This document shows positions 1 through 7,424 of a stretch of DNA of 19,852 nucleotides, one piece after another (position 1 is the stretch's first letter; each line of letters begins with the position of its first letter). This stretch comes from JABEVB01 sp049965775. GTDB lineage: Bacteria; Planctomycetota; Phycisphaerae; WQYP01. The DNA is taken from assembly GCA_049965775.1 (NCBI GenBank), contig JBMFVX010000049.1, positions 1 through 19,852 of the forward strand, read 5' to 3'. The translations under genes were made by a program, and so were the position numbers. A model generated the notes under the pieces. That model saw only the letters and a program-made list of their open reading frames with translations. It did not search any database and had not been told where the DNA came from.

Positions 1-90
1 CTGCGGGCCGCGAGACGGGCGACGGGAGTTATGAGTCGGGAGCGTGGCGCTGCGCTTGTGACGGGGCGCGGTCGCTGCTGTGCCGCGACG
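1..90 (+). repeat. R1 repeat, copy 1 (cut by window edge)
   Basis: The first 76 bases are identical to 310-385, and the match continues to about base 90 with only a small rearrangement (CTGCTGTG against CTGTGCTG). The copy runs into the window edge, so its true start is unknown. The unit begins with a GC-rich palindromic stretch and contains GAGTTATGAGTCGGGAG. Confidence 0.9.
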
Positions 91-222
91 GGGGTTGGGG
101 CGGTAGCGGGGTTACCGCCGGGATAAACCACGGCGGCTCGCTTGGTGGCGTTTCTCAAAACTCCTGCGGTACGGGCCGGGTACGATGCCCACGGCTAGCC
201 TGATGCGACAGGGGGCGACCGG

Positions 223-239
223 GCAGGCTGGAAGCCTGC
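223..239. repeat. R9 palindrome, copy 1
   Basis: A 17-base inverted repeat: GCAGGCT, spacer GGA, AGCCTGC. A near copy lies at 15395-15411. Both are preceded by GCGACCGG and followed about 15-20 bases later by CTGCTRCGGGCYGC. Palindromes of this kind are widely dispersed in genomes of this type as I know them, but no count can be made here. Confidence 0.75.
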
Positions 240-309
240 GTTACACGGGGTGATGCTGCTACGGGCCGCGAGAGAGTAGATGGAGAAAGTAGAAAGTAGA
301 GCGCGCGGC

Positions 310-399
310 CTGCGGGCCGCGAGACGGGCGACGGGAGTTATGAGTCGGGAGCGTGGCGCTGCGCTTGTGACGGGGCGCGGTCGCTGTGCTGCCGCGACG
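310..399 (+). repeat. R1 repeat, copy 2
   Basis: Direct repeat of bases 1-90 at an offset of 309 bases, with the first 76 bases identical. Near-identity between two copies this close suggests recent duplication or gene conversion. Confidence 0.9.
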
Positions 400-595
400 A
401 TGGACGCTACGCGGCGCGTGGCGCGCGGATTGGGCGCTGCGCTTGTGGGGGTGGTTGGTATTCAGTTGTCAAAGAGCTGCTCGGCGGTCGGCTTTTGGCT
501 TTCAGCTTTCAGCGGTTGGCAACAAATACTTTGCGGCCAAGGATATTGTATGCGCGGCATGGGGCAGATAATTGTTTGGGGCGCTTCGCGACGAA

Positions 596-655
596 TTAAC
601 CGCAGATGACGCAGATGTACGCAGAGGTTTTTCTTTACGGGGCGCTTGCGCGACG
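596..655 (+). repeat. R4 repeat (ACGCAGA type), copy 1
   Basis: The core is TTAACCGCAGATGACGCAGA, then TGTACGCAGAGGTTTTTC and a GGGGCGCTTGCGCGACG tail. It holds three CGCAGA units about 9-10 bases apart. The tail sequence (GGCGCTTCGCGACGA) also sits just before the copy at about 580-594, so the module is flanked by its own tail. Other copies: 763-798 (partial), 8516-8568 and 15296-15354, all in the same orientation. Confidence 0.85.
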
Positions 656-762
656 ATTGGCACGCGGCCTGCGGGCCGCGAGCGAGTAGACGGAGATAGT
701 AGAAAGTAGAGTCCCGACGGCTTGCTCCCTGCCGCGCCGGGATTTCGCCTTCCTTGGCTCAA

Positions 763-798
763 CGGCGCTGCGCGACGAATTAACCGCAGGGGACGCAG
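763..798 (+). repeat. R4 repeat, copy 2 (truncated)
   Basis: Contains the GCGCGACGAATTAACCGCAG part of R4, then GGGGACGCAG, and is cut off where a GCGGCC-type hairpin and R1 copy 3 begin. Confidence 0.7.
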
Positions 799-804
799 CG
801 CGGC

Positions 805-846
805 CTGCGGGCCGCAAGTCGGGCGACGGGAGTTATGAGTCGGGAG
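805..846 (+). repeat. R1 repeat, copy 3 (partial)
   Basis: Matches the first 42 bases of copies 1 and 2 with two mismatches, then diverges directly after GTCGGGAG. It follows a truncated R4 module (763-798). Confidence 0.8.
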
Positions 847-859
847 TACAAAGTGTCGC

Positions 860-909
860 GTTTCTTGTTAAAAAAATCCCGACGCATCGGGATTACAGGT
901 TTGCAATGC
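860..909 (+). repeat. R3 hairpin repeat, copy 1
   Basis: A unit of about 50 bases shared with 1306-1354 with few mismatches. Its centre is an 8-bp perfect stem, AATCCCGA (875-882) pairing with TCGGGATT (887-894) over the loop CGCA, followed by ACAGGT. The run of A before it and the stem recall a terminator-like hairpin, but no gene ends here. Confidence 0.85.
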
Positions 910-1080
910 AGGGTAACTCAGAGATTTTTGAGTTTTATTTTCGTTGGCGCTGCGCTGGTGGGGCGCGGGTCGCTGTGCTGCCGCGATGGGCAATGCCGAG
1001 TTGTGGCGTGTGCGGGAGAAAAATGAGAGTTTTTTTAACTTTTGGCTGGGAGCAAACCCGCATGGATATGGGTTGGTTTT

Positions 1081-1189
1081 GAAGGATGCCAAGTTAAAAG
1101 CAGCGAAACGTTGGTGTTTTCCGGAAGGATGCCAAGATCGGGTTTTGCAAATAGTGCAAAACATTGTGTTTTTGTTGAAGGATGCCAAG
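1081..1189 (+). repeat. Triplicated 13-mer GAAGGATGCCAAG
   Basis: Exact copies lie at 1081-1093, 1124-1136 and 1177-1189, with start-to-start spacings of 43 and 53. Between copies 2 and 3 is a hairpin with a TTTTGCA/TGCAAAA stem. Just after copy 3 is another with a CACGGCC/GGCCGTG stem and a TTT loop. The sequences between the copies do not match one another. Confidence 0.8.
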
Positions 1190-1305
1190 ATGCACGCACA
1201 CGGCCTTTGGCCGTGAGAGCAGGTGAACAGAAGATGTTTGGGCGCTGCGCTTGTGGGCGCGGTCGCTCTGCTGCCGCGATGGGGAACTGGAGCAACAGAT
1301 GGCGA

Positions 1306-1354
1306 GTTTCTTGTAAAATAATCCCGACGCATCGGGATTACAGGTGCGCAATGC
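1306..1354 (+). repeat. R3 hairpin repeat, copy 2
   Basis: Second copy of the 860-909 unit. The stem is 1320-1327 with 1332-1339. The two copies are direct repeats flanking a 400-base segment that includes two GC-rich blocks and the triplicated 13-mer. Confidence 0.85.
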
Positions 1355-1497
1355 GGAGAGTGTGTTAAACGGGGTTTGAGCATGTAAGAATGTAGGCGCG
1401 GCTTTGATGGGATAGTTGGGCGACAAGCGCTCGCAGAGAATCGGAGAAACTGTGCAACCGAGGCCCCTTTGCGGCAAAAAGTCAGCCGACTAATTCG

Positions 1498-1527
1498 TTG
1501 ACAAGGCCAACATGCTGTCCATATCAT
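1498..1527 (+). promoter_or_regulatory. Candidate sigma70 promoter of the GH106 gene
   Basis: TTGACA at 1498-1503 matches the -35 consensus exactly. TATCAT at 1522-1527, after an 18-base spacer, matches the -10 in five of six bases. The expected start, about 1534, lies on the palindrome CGATGCATCG (1529-1538), which could be an operator. The leader to the chosen start codon would be about 115 bases. This is a sequence-only prediction, and planctomycete promoters may differ from the E. coli consensus. Confidence 0.4.
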
Positions 1528-1649
1528 TCGATGCATCGGGAGCAGATGCTAAATATCCGTAAAGCTTCTTGAGACGCAGCACACGCAGTATTGTTGGCGG
1601 CTCTTACGGAGGACCATGCATGCAGGTATATTTTTCAGGGAGTAAAAGA

Positions 1650-4502
1650 ATGCCTTATTTAAGCCGGTGGCTCTGCGCGTTACTGATTGTTGCGGTGACC
1701 GCGGCGACCGCAGTCGCCAGGGGCGGCAATACCCAAAACTATGCCACCCTGATGCAGCAGTTTGAGGCTCCTGCCCGTCAGGCGAACCCGTGGGTTTATT
1801 GGGTTTGGTTGGGCGTAAACACCAGGCGGGCCGATATCACACGCGACTTAAAGGCGATGAAGGCAACCGGCATTACCGGTTGCATCCTTTACGGCAATCA
1901 GGCTGGGACTTGGTCGTGGCGCAGCAAACTGGTATTGATTGGCAAGCAATATCGGGTGGTCAAAACCAACGAATACAAAGGCTCTTACTGTACGCCGGTT
2001 CCCACTGGGCCGCTGCCGGCATGGTCGCCGCGTTGGCGTAAATTGGTGTGCTTTGCCGCCGGTCAATGCGCCCGTCTGGGCATAAGCCTGGTCGTCAGCA
2101 ACGGTTTGGCCAGTACCTCGGGTGATATTCCAATAAAATATGGAGAGCAAAGGCTTGTGTGGACCCGGCTTGCTGTTCACGGCCCCATGGTGTTTGACGG
2201 CAAGTTGCCGGCGTTTCGGGTGCGCGCACCGGGCGGAAACTTTCCCCGCACCGGAGCGCCAACGTACAGCAGAAATGTTGCCGTGCTCGCGGTGCCCGAT
2301 ATCAGCGGAGTCTCGCCCAAAAAGGTCGTTAATTTAACATCGCACATGAACGCGTCGGGGCGACTGCGCTGGCAGGTACCGGCTGGCCAATGGACCATTC
2401 TTCGCTTTGAGCAGGTGCCAACCGGAGCCCACAATTTCTGGGGCTACTACACCAACAGCATGAGTGCCAAAGCCTTGGACAAAACCTGGGCCGTCACGAT
2501 GGCGCCATTGCTTAAAGAGATGACACCGAACCAGCGCACCGCCCTTAAAGGCATCGAGGATGACAGTTGGGAAGCCGGCGATACAACCTGGACAAAATCA
2601 TTTCCACAGGAGTTTTTGGAGCGTCGCGGCTACGACTTACTGGAGTATCTGCCCATTCTTGCTGGAATAAAAATGGCCGATGCAAGCACGCGAGCCCGCG
2701 TTTTAAGCGATTACAGGCTCACCATTAGTGATCTCATCGCCGCCAATCATTATGGCCACCTGAAAGCGCTGGCTAACAAAAATGGCCTTCTCTGTTATTC
2801 GGAAGCCGCAGGACCTAATTATAGTCAGGCGGATGATCTTAAAACGTCAAGCCGGGTAGATTGCGCCATGGCCGAGTTTTGGATGCCCTGTACGCATCGT
2901 CCATCCATGGGCAGCCGCTTTCTGCTGCGCAATGCGGCCAACGCCAATCATATTTACGGCAAACGCATCACCATGTGCGAGGCCTTTACTTCACTGGGGC
3001 CGGAGTGGCAGGAGTCTCCATTTACAATGAAGCCGGTCGCCGACCAGGCATTTTGTGATGGATGCAACCGTGTGTGCATTCATAATTTCAGCCAGTCGCC
3101 ATCGCTGACGGCCAAACCCGGCTACGACTATGTGGCCGGTACACATTACGAGCCGGGCATAACCTGGTGGCATGAAACGCCCGCGTTTAATCTGTACCTT
3201 GCGCGCTGCTCGAGCGTGTTGCAGGCAGGCATGTTTCATGCCGACGCTTTGGTTTATCGCGGCAGCAACATCGGCCGGGGAGAACCGCGAAAAATGCTGC
3301 TGCCCACCTTGGGCCATGGTTACGATCACGACAATTGCAACTCAGAAGTACTGTTAACCCGCACGAGCGTTCAGGATGGACGAATTGTTTTGGCCGACGG
3401 CATGCACTACCAAGTGCTTATTTTGCCAAACGCCCGCCCCATGCGGCTAGCCGACCTGACCAAAATTGCCGCCCTCGTTAAGGCGGGCGCCACTATCGTC
3501 GGCCCGCCTCCGGCTTGCATGCAGGGCATGCCTGTACATGCTGGCGAACTTGCAAAGTTCAAAGCACTGGTAGCGCGCTTGTGGGGCGGCCTCGATGGAC
3601 GAAACCACACCGAAAAGCATCTCGGAGCCGGCCAGATATTTTGGGGCAAAACCGCCCGTGAGGTATTGCAGTCGCAAGGCTATGGCCCGGATTTTTCGGT
3701 TCGCGGGCTGAGTCCCGATGGTACCATGGAGTGGATACATCGAACGTGCGGCTCAAGTGAAATTTATTTTGTTGCCAGCCGGTGGGCGCATCCCGAGCGT
3801 GTGGTGTGCACCTTTCGGCAAAGCGGCCGACAGCCGGAACTCTGGAATCCGGTAACCGGTTCCATCCGCAGCGCCACAGCTTTTACGCAGGCCCACGGTT
3901 GCACAAGCATTCCGCTGCAATTTGGCCCGTGCGGATCTGTCTTTGTGGTTTTTCACAAAAAAATCGGCATAGACGTCAGCGGCCCAACCCAGTCAAACTA
4001 TGCGGCTGCAACGCCATTGCTGCGGATCACAGGCCCTTGGATTGTGCATTTTGATCCCAAATGGGGCGGCCCCGCCAGCGTGGTCTTCAATCATCTCATA
4101 GACTGGACTCACAGCAAAAACGCCGGAATAAAATATTATTCAGGCACGGCGGTGTATCAAAAAACTTTCGACATGCCCCAACTTCCACCTGCCGGCTCGC
4201 ATCTACTGCTCGATTTGGGCGGCGTAGATGACGTGGCAACCGTGCGGCTTAATGGTAAAGACCTTGGCGTGGTGTGGACCAGACCAGCGCAAATTGACAT
4301 CACCGGTGTGATTAAGGCGCAGCACAACACGCTGGAGATTCGGGTGGTTAACCTGTGGCCCAACCGGCTTATAGGCGATGCCGCGCTGCCCAAAGCCAGG
4401 CGCTTTACAAGAACCAACATACGAAAGTTTACCTCGGCATCGCCGCTGCTGCCGTCGGGCTTGCTGGGGCCGGTGCGAGTCCTAATTGAACATAAGCCCT
4501 GA
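1650..4502 (+). CDS. Exported GH106-type alpha-L-rhamnosidase
   Basis: Predicted to remove terminal alpha-L-rhamnose from a glycan or glycoside outside the cytoplasm. With the start used here it is about 950 residues. A Sec signal peptide (residues 1-24, hydrophobic core CALLIVAV, then ATAVARG) comes first. The N-terminal catalytic barrel opens with WVYWVWLG and is followed by DLKAMKATGITGCILYG, a typical GH106 opening. Acidic motifs likely to lie at the active site are GIEDDSWE (around 300), SEAAG (around 385) and CEAF (around 444); which are catalytic is not settled. The C-terminus is a GH2-like beta-sandwich with LNGKDLGVVW and NLWPNRLIGD, a strong GH106 hallmark. The start is uncertain: ATG 1650 has AGGGAG seven bases upstream and gives the cleanest signal peptide; ATG 1620 has GGAGGA six bases upstream; an upstream TTG at 1569 is less likely. 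It stands alone on the + strand. Family confidence is high, exact substrate unknown. Confidence 0.88.
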   Translation: MPYLSRWLCALLIVAVTAATAVARGGNTQNYATLMQQFEAPARQANPWVYWVWLGVNTRRADITRDLKAMKATGITGCILYGNQAGTWSWRSKLVLIGKQYRVVKTNEYKGSYCTPVPTGPLPAWSPRWRKLVCFAAGQCARLGISLVVSNGLASTSGDIPIKYGEQRLVWTRLAVHGPMVFDGKLPAFRVRAPGGNFPRTGAPTYSRNVAVLAVPDISGVSPKKVVNLTSHMNASGRLRWQVPAGQWTILRFEQVPTGAHNFWGYYTNSMSAKALDKTWAVTMAPLLKEMTPNQRTALKGIEDDSWEAGDTTWTKSFPQEFLERRGYDLLEYLPILAGIKMADASTRARVLSDYRLTISDLIAANHYGHLKALANKNGLLCYSEAAGPNYSQADDLKTSSRVDCAMAEFWMPCTHRPSMGSRFLLRNAANANHIYGKRITMCEAFTSLGPEWQESPFTMKPVADQAFCDGCNRVCIHNFSQSPSLTAKPGYDYVAGTHYEPGITWWHETPAFNLYLARCSSVLQAGMFHADALVYRGSNIGRGEPRKMLLPTLGHGYDHDNCNSEVLLTRTSVQDGRIVLADGMHYQVLILPNARPMRLADLTKIAALVKAGATIVGPPPACMQGMPVHAGELAKFKALVARLWGGLDGRNHTEKHLGAGQIFWGKTAREVLQSQGYGPDFSVRGLSPDGTMEWIHRTCGSSEIYFVASRWAHPERVVCTFRQSGRQPELWNPVTGSIRSATAFTQAHGCTSIPLQFGPCGSVFVVFHKKIGIDVSGPTQSNYAAATPLLRITGPWIVHFDPKWGGPASVVFNHLIDWTHSKNAGIKYYSGTAVYQKTFDMPQLPPAGSHLLLDLGGVDDVATVRLNGKDLGVVWTRPAQIDITGVIKAQHNTLEIRVVNLWPNRLIGDAALPKARRFTRTNIRKFTSASPLLPSGLLGPVRVLIEHKP

Positions 4503-4687
4503 TGAAGCCAGCCGACTCGCGCGGCATGGCCTCGTTGAAACGTTCACGCAGCCTCACCGGTAACGAATTCAGCGACAGAGTCATGGGTACGGCGACGAGT
4601 TACCGCAAAGGAACAGGGGCGATCACAATGATTTACAGGCCCTAAGGTGCGAAGGGTGGCATTTATGGGTGTGAAAGAACACGGGTA

Positions 4688-6208
4688 TCAAAATTTAATT
4701 TGAACCTGCACCTGCGAAATCAGGTTCTGGGCGTTAAGCACCACATTGGTGCTGCTGCTCGAAAGAGCTGCGGCATTGGGAATATAGATGACGGCGGTTT
4801 GCACTTTTACATTGCGGCCATAAATGTAGCGGTTAAGTCCCAGGCCAAACTCGACCATCTGCTTGTTGCCGCCCTGGGTGAATAATTCGCCAGCTCGGCC
4901 GAGTATCTGCCATTTGCGCGGAACCAGAAAATAGCCAAGTTCGCCGTAGTAGGCAATTTCATAAAGGCTCCGCCGACCGAATGCTGTTGCGAAGTCATCG
5001 GTACTTGCACCGGCGGGCGGGCGATCGTTGTATTGCTGAAAAAAGACCGTGGCACTGGCATCCATGCCGTTGAATTTGATGTGGGCATCGGCAGTGGCCC
5101 GATACAGCGAACCGTTTGCCGGAAAACTGGGGTAGAAACCGGCTCCATCGGGCGTGGACAAGCCCGCAATGGCCAACGACGTCTGCGGGGATGGAAACGC
5201 ATCGGCGGTAGAATTTTGTGATTCGTATCCGGCGCCGGCGCCGAGCATCCACGCCACATGGTTGCGCGGACTCATAGCCGCTTCATGTCGAAAGCGAACC
5301 ACCCGACCGCCATGCGACCATTGCACCCGCATGTAATACCCAAAGCGATTGTCAATGGCATTGCCCACATTGCTGGCCTTTGAACCATTGTTTACCTGGG
5401 CATCGTAGGTGAGATGGTCGGAGAACAACTTGCCGGAGAGATCGAGTCCCAGCGACCGATCGGCATTAAAGGGGGTAAAAAGCAGAGGGAATGAGCCAAA
5501 GTCATCGCCGGTAACCGGGTAATCGCTCAAGTATGTGAAAGGCACACGCAGCACGCCGGCTCGCAGCAGCACCCGTCGCGAGAACCGATAGCCAGCATAC
5601 GTTGTTTTCATCTGAAAATAGCCGTTGTTATTGCTGGCGCCGGCAAAATCGCCGGAGACTTCATAGACCACGCGCGGGCTCCACGCATAGCCAGCAAATA
5701 TCAGCCGTGCCCGCCGTAAGTTAAACCGGCTTGCGTCACCCACCGCCGGCGGCCCAACGGGTTGGCCCGTGGTGCTGATGTTTTGTGCGGTGCCCACCGA
5801 ACTGTAGGCAAAAATATAGCCTGCCTGTATGTAGCCGCGGATGTTTAAACGAAAGTTGTTTTCGGGCGACCTGATGAAAAAGCCGTGGTCGTATCCAGCG
5901 GTCGCCTGTTGCTGCAGCGACTGTTCCTGCCGAGCGGCGTCTTTGAGTACCCCCTGTACGATGCGCTTAATTTGGGCTTCTTCCTGGCGGCTTCGCCAGG
6001 CGCTGTCGTCATGGGCTTTTAAGGTTTGCACTTCGTGCTGCAGGACGGCAATCTGCCGCTCAAGTTCCTGCAAGCTTACGGCTTGCGCGTTGGAATGAGC
6101 TGCCGGTGCGGGTTGCGTTGATGCCGCTGCGCGGGCGGCAGCGGGTACTGCAACCACAAACGATGTCGCCGCCAAACGAGAGATTAATGTTATGCCCAAA
6201 TGCTTCAT
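4688..6208 (-). CDS. OprP/OprO-like outer-membrane porin
   Basis: A porin of the phosphate-selective porin O/P family, about 506 residues, expected to form a beta-barrel in the outer membrane. It has a Sec signal peptide (1-28, ending AAARAAAS) and a heptad-like coiled coil of about 45-100 (LQELERQIAVLQHEVQTLK), as in many trimeric porins with a periplasmic stalk. The barrel starts near residue 108 (FFIRSPENNFRLNIRGYIQ), with strands such as RARLIFAGYAW and LLRAGVLRVPF. The last residue is Phe (VQVQIKF), the usual signal for barrel assembly. ATG 6208 was chosen over the upstream TTG 6259 because it begins directly at the signal peptide. Despite the family name, the cargo cannot be read from sequence; in this setting oligosaccharides or sulfated sugars are as plausible as phosphate. 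It is convergent with the GH106 gene and divergent from the rhodanese gene. Confidence 0.85.
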   Translation of the reverse strand: MKHLGITLISRLAATSFVVAVPAAARAAASTQPAPAAHSNAQAVSLQELERQIAVLQHEVQTLKAHDDSAWRSRQEEAQIKRIVQGVLKDAARQEQSLQQQATAGYDHGFFIRSPENNFRLNIRGYIQAGYIFAYSSVGTAQNISTTGQPVGPPAVGDASRFNLRRARLIFAGYAWSPRVVYEVSGDFAGASNNNGYFQMKTTYAGYRFSRRVLLRAGVLRVPFTYLSDYPVTGDDFGSFPLLFTPFNADRSLGLDLSGKLFSDHLTYDAQVNNGSKASNVGNAIDNRFGYYMRVQWSHGGRVVRFRHEAAMSPRNHVAWMLGAGAGYESQNSTADAFPSPQTSLAIAGLSTPDGAGFYPSFPANGSLYRATADAHIKFNGMDASATVFFQQYNDRPPAGASTDDFATAFGRRSLYEIAYYGELGYFLVPRKWQILGRAGELFTQGGNKQMVEFGLGLNRYIYGRNVKVQTAVIYIPNAAALSSSSTNVVLNAQNLISQVQVQIKF

Positions 6209-6415
6209 TTTACGGCCCCGCCATGTGCCTACCCCTTTGCCCAAGGGTACCCGCCGCAAGCTTGATAAAAATATTTTACAGCAAACCGGTTGCTGCGACT
6301 ATAAAGGCTCTGTCGGCGGCGCTGCGGTTGGCTATCTATACTGTATGTGGGCATAACTGATGTATTCGCGGCGCCACCCGGGCGCCCCGGCAGCACTGCC
6401 GCTGGCCGGGGTGAA

Positions 6416-6464
6416 CCACGCGGCGTTAACCGCGTGGCTCGTTGTTGGGCGATGTTCAATTTTG
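6416..6464 (+). repeat. R6 palindrome repeat, copy 1
   Basis: Begins with a perfect inverted repeat, CCACGCGG and CCGCGTGG around the loop CGTTAA (6416-6437), then CTCGTTGTTGGGCGATG and TTCAATTTT. A second copy is at 11807-11854. Another hairpin (6385-6411, CCCCGGC/GCCGGGG) lies directly before it. Confidence 0.8.
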
Positions 6465-6587
6465 GTTCGAAGTTTTCCGGTGGTATGGGTTTGGGGCCTG
6501 CCGGTTGCGCAGCAGGGGCTGCGTTTTGTGGCCGCGTGCAGCTTGGGGCAGGGGCGATGCTTCTGCTATAGTCGTTTGTTTGGGGTC

Positions 6588-6688
6588 TGCCAATAAATCG
6601 GGCTTCAGGCCACACCGGGCCGCCGCAGAAGGGCTCGCCACGGGCCGCAAGTTGGTTGCCCACCGGCAAGCCGGCGGCTAAATAGGGG
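6588..6688 (+). repeat. R7 repeat, copy 1
   Basis: Shares about 100 bases with 15506-15606, including TGCCAAT, GGGCTTC, GGCTCGCCACGGGC, CACCGGCAAGCCGG and GGCTAAAT followed by GGGG. The inner hairpin CCACCGGC/GCCGGCGG has one mismatch here. It is followed 11 bases later by R8. Confidence 0.8.
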
Positions 6689-6698
6689 CATCCGTCAC

Positions 6699-6751
6699 CT
6701 GTGCGGGCTGCAACAACCGCGATTCCAGTGCCGCCCGGAAAATTGGCAGAC
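6699..6751 (+). repeat. R8 repeat, copy 1 (diverged)
   Basis: Resembles 15429-15481: GTGCGGGCTGCAA, then an ACCGC and GCCGCCCGGAAAA stretch, ending TTGGCAGACTC. Identity is roughly 70 percent by eye, so it is weaker than the other families. Here R8 follows R7; at the other site it precedes it. Confidence 0.5.
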
Positions 6752-6827
6752 TCTTTGTTTGCCGCTGGCGGTGTGGCGGCGAGCGACACACTTAAAAGGT
6801 TGCGGAATTGCAAGAAGGCGCTGAGCC

Positions 6828-7385
6828 ATGACACGACGGGCGATTATCGTAACGCTGGTATGGTTGCTGCCCCTGGCAGGGGCGGCGGCTTTTTTTGCCT
6901 GGCGGCTGCGGCCTGCGGCTAAGACGTTAACATGGGCCTATGTCAACGCCTTAATTGCCCGCAAGTTTCCGCAGGTGCGGCAAGTTTCAGACGAAGAACT
7001 GCGCCGGTGGCTCGCCAACCCGCATCATGCGCAGCCGCTGCTGCTGGATGTACGCACCAGCGCTGAATATGCCGTCAGCCATTTGAAGCATGCTCGGCTT
7101 GTGCATGCTTCCGAGCCGGTGGCCAAGTCTTTGGCAGGCGTGAGCCATCAAACATTGATCGTAACTTATTGTTCGGTCGGGTATCGTTCGTCAGAGTATG
7201 CTCAGCGGCTGATGCAAGATGGTTACCGCAATGTATACGATTTAAAGGAATCTATTTTTGGTTGGGCCAATCGCGGCTGGCCGGTTTACCGGCATGGCCA
7301 AGTGGTGCACCATGTTCATCCGTATGATGCGTACTGGGGTTCGCTGCTGCAGCGGCGGCTTTGGGCGTTTAAGCCGGCCCATTAA
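6828..7385 (+). CDS. Membrane-anchored rhodanese-domain protein
   Basis: 185 residues. A single hydrophobic segment (about 5-25, IIVTLVWLLPLAGAAAFFAW) should anchor it in the inner membrane or serve as an uncleaved signal. One rhodanese domain follows (about 53-155): LLLDVRTSAEY (71-81), then the active-site loop with Cys115 in CSVGYRS, then YDLKESIFGWANRGWPV, which is typical of the C-terminal part of the domain. The CxxGxRS loop keeps the cysteine that carries persulfide sulfur, so it is probably an active sulfurtransferase or a redox or sulfur-binding protein; the true substrate is unknown. A moderate AGAAGG lies 10-15 bases upstream of the ATG. It stands alone on the + strand, ends 39 bases from the convergent GH172 gene, and has no obvious tie to glycan breakdown. 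Confidence 0.85.
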   Translation: MTRRAIIVTLVWLLPLAGAAAFFAWRLRPAAKTLTWAYVNALIARKFPQVRQVSDEELRRWLANPHHAQPLLLDVRTSAEYAVSHLKHARLVHASEPVAKSLAGVSHQTLIVTYCSVGYRSSEYAQRLMQDGYRNVYDLKESIFGWANRGWPVYRHGQVVHHVHPYDAYWGSLLQRRLWAFKPAH

Positions 7386-7424
7386 GCGGGTGAACCCGGC
7401 TCTGTAACCAGGCAAGGCCGAGCG

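Larger units (their letters stand above)
1..1490. other. Repeat-rich gene-free region
   Basis: This 1.5-kb stretch has no open frame that looks like a protein. Its frames are short, overlapping, rich in Arg, Ala and Cys, and follow the repeats. It holds three copies of R1, copies of a GC-rich block (about 946-990 and 1240-1284, ending CTGCCGCGATGGG), two copies of R3, two copies of R4, one R9 and a triplicated 13-mer. A 40-bp block at 262-301 recurs at 672-711 with 3 mismatches. Several copies hold a GCGGCC/GGCCGC hairpin around TGCG. I see it as an intergenic repeat mosaic; any regulatory role is unknown. Confidence 0.7.
6209..6827. other. Divergent spacer with hairpins and repeat modules
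   Basis: The 619 bases between the porin and rhodanese genes contain no convincing gene. The porin-side 150 bases are AT-richer and should hold the porin promoter, but no good -35/-10 pair stands out. From 6385 on come a CCCCGGC/GCCGGGG hairpin, R6 (6416-6464), R7 (6588-6688) and R8 (6699-6751). Long open frames on both strands here follow the repeats and are not conserved between repeat copies. Confidence 0.65.

Noticed and set aside
875..900. Resemblance of GGGATTACAGGT to human Alu sequence, suggesting contamination
   Set aside because: Only about 12 bases match; they belong to a local hairpin repeat that occurs twice in a clearly bacterial context.
1081..1189. Possible CRISPR array from the triplicated 13-mer
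   Set aside because: The repeats are only 13 bases and three in number, spacings differ, and no cas gene is near.
868..1536. A 222-codon open frame on the - strand in the left repeat region
   Set aside because: Its sequence follows the repeats (the 13-mer, R3 and GC-rich blocks), is rich in Cys, Arg, Pro and Ser, has no domain-like pattern, and no ribosome site supports it.
1569..1649. Longer start (TTG 1569) for the GH106 gene
   Set aside because: The added residues precede a clean signal peptide, and both ATGs downstream have better ribosome sites.
7386..7424. Short GGGT/ACCC stem between the convergent rhodanese and GH172 genes as a bidirectional terminator
   Set aside because: The stem is only a few base pairs with a two-base loop and no T-run on either side.
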